Assembly: GCA_013373385.1 (NCBI GenBank)
Contig: JABXHX010000010.1
Span: 62,001-126,000, forward strand
DNA: 64,000 nt
Direction: 5' to 3'
Origin: Flavobacteriaceae bacterium
Lineage (GTDB): Bacteria; Bacteroidota; Bacteroidia; Flavobacteriales; Flavobacteriaceae
Shown one piece after another: positions 63,352 through 64,000 of this stretch. The position numbers were made by a program, and so were the translations under genes. The first letter of the stretch is position 1. Every line of letters begins with the position of its first letter. The notes below the pieces were generated by a model. That model worked only from the letters and a program-made list of their open reading frames with translations, did no database searches and was not told the DNA's origin.

Positions 63352-64000
63352 TTAATATGCTCTTTTATTGTTTCCTTCATAGAAGTTAATAAACGCTTCA
63401 TTCACCACTCTATGTCCACCATCTGTTGGGTAATCTCCTGTAAAATACCAATCTCCTAAATTATCTGGACAAGCTATATGTAAATTAGCCACTGTTTGAT
63501 AAATTACTTCAATATCTGCATTAATCTCTGCTGTTTTTAACATTTCAGCAATTTTATCCGAAATCTGATTGTCTGTAAATGGTGCGTAAATCTCTTTAAC
63601 ATAATTCACAATGTCTGCATCAGTGTTACCTCGTTGTGTAATTGCTTTTTTATAAACCTGATCTACAATATGATATTGATCGGTGTCTTTTAACAATTCT
63701 AACGCTGCTTTAAATGCTATAAAATCACCAATTTTTGCCATGTCAATTCCGTAACAATCTGGGTAACGAATTTGTGGTGCAGAAGAAACTATGACTATTT
63801 TTTTAGGTTTTAATCTGTCTAAAATTTTAATAATACTTTTCTTTAAGGTTGTCCCTCTTACAATACTATCGTCAATAATTACCAAATTGTCTGTAGGTTT
63901 TACAACGCCATAAGTGATATCGTAAACATGAGCAACTAAATCGTCTCTACTATTGTCATCTGCAATAAAGGTTCTTAGCTTTGCATCTTTTACAGCAATT
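63352..64000 (-). CDS. purF: Amidophosphoribosyltransferase, C-terminal part (5' end outside window)
   Basis: First committed step of purine synthesis. The frame is open to the right edge; at least 216 codons are here. The PRPP-binding loop VIIDDSIVRGTTLK and the following VSSAPQIRYPDCYGIDM are those of PurF. The C-terminal extension ending DWYFTGDYPTDGGHRVVNEA is the form seen in Bacteroidota. The N-terminal glutaminase domain with its catalytic Cys lies outside the window. Confidence 0.93.
   Translation of the reverse strand, partial: IAVKDAKLRTFIADDNSRDDLVAHVYDITYGVVKPTDNLVIIDDSIVRGTTLKKSIIKILDRLKPKKIVIVSSAPQIRYPDCYGIDMAKIGDFIAFKAALELLKDTDQYHIVDQVYKKAITQRGNTDADIVNYVKEIYAPFTDNQISDKIAEMLKTAEINADIEVIYQTVANLHIACPDNLGDWYFTGDYPTDGGHRVVNEAFINFYEGNNKRAY

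Noticed and set aside
1..64000. Horizontal island, prophage or insertion sequence
   Set aside because: Base and codon use look even by eye, and no integrase, transposase or phage structural gene or tRNA was found.

Overview
This window comes from the chromosome of a low-GC marine-type member of the Flavobacteriaceae (phylum Bacteroidota). The evidence is the AT-rich base composition, many -7 promoter boxes of the Bacteroidota type TAnnTTTG, the absence of clear Shine-Dalgarno sites, lipoprotein and Gln-ended signal peptides, a cytochrome b558-type succinate dehydrogenase, a TonB receptor with a carboxypeptidase-like N-terminal domain, a viroplasmin-type RNase HI tail, DUF4286 and DUF4199 proteins and an OlsF-like double acyltransferase. 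The genus cannot be fixed from sequence reading alone; Polaribacter or Tenacibaculum relatives would fit. I see no rRNA or tRNA gene, insertion sequence, prophage or CRISPR array.

Layout. 1-9 kb: end of an RNase HI gene, two lipoprotein genes (one an M43 metalloprotease), then the Fe-S cluster assembly genes sufS and sufA-B-C-D, with a serine hydrolase gene inserted in the opposite direction between sufD and sufS. 9-17 kb: M14 carboxypeptidase, thiL, a tight four-gene operon (outer-membrane protein, LIV-type periplasmic binding protein, histidine kinase, stand-alone receiver), and an alpha/beta hydrolase. 17-27 kb: BrnQ transporter, AraC regulator with a decayed target region (small CPNC peptide, AhpD-like pseudogene, cupredoxin), PepSY protein, pepP, cspA, a large BNR-repeat secreted protein, and a second pseudogene. 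27-43 kb: PhoD-like phosphatase, sdhCAB, TonB receptor, ribF, serS, TPR protein, DUF4286, rsmA and mgtE.

43-47 kb holds the most intriguing locus: a 47-residue Gly/Asn-rich peptide gene lies directly upstream of a histidine kinase whose TPR domain is predicted to be periplasmic, followed by its response regulator. A terminator-like hairpin sits between peptide and kinase. 47-57 kb: mutS, tatA, an ECF sigma/anti-sigma-like pair with an O-methyltransferase, panB, a hydroxyacid dehydrogenase, a LuxR-DUF4199-VOC-TM2 run, and an ArsR/DUF6428 pair with matching operators. 57-64 kb: OlsF-like acyltransferase, aspartate kinase, GNAT, fbp, Mn-type sod, and a TetR/thioesterase pair flanked by two identical operators, then the end of purF.

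Most of the window is housekeeping. The accessory interest lies in two sensory loci, three regulator/operator pairs readable from the DNA, two fresh pseudogenes, several very short genes, and spacers made of 7-8 bp quasi-repeats.
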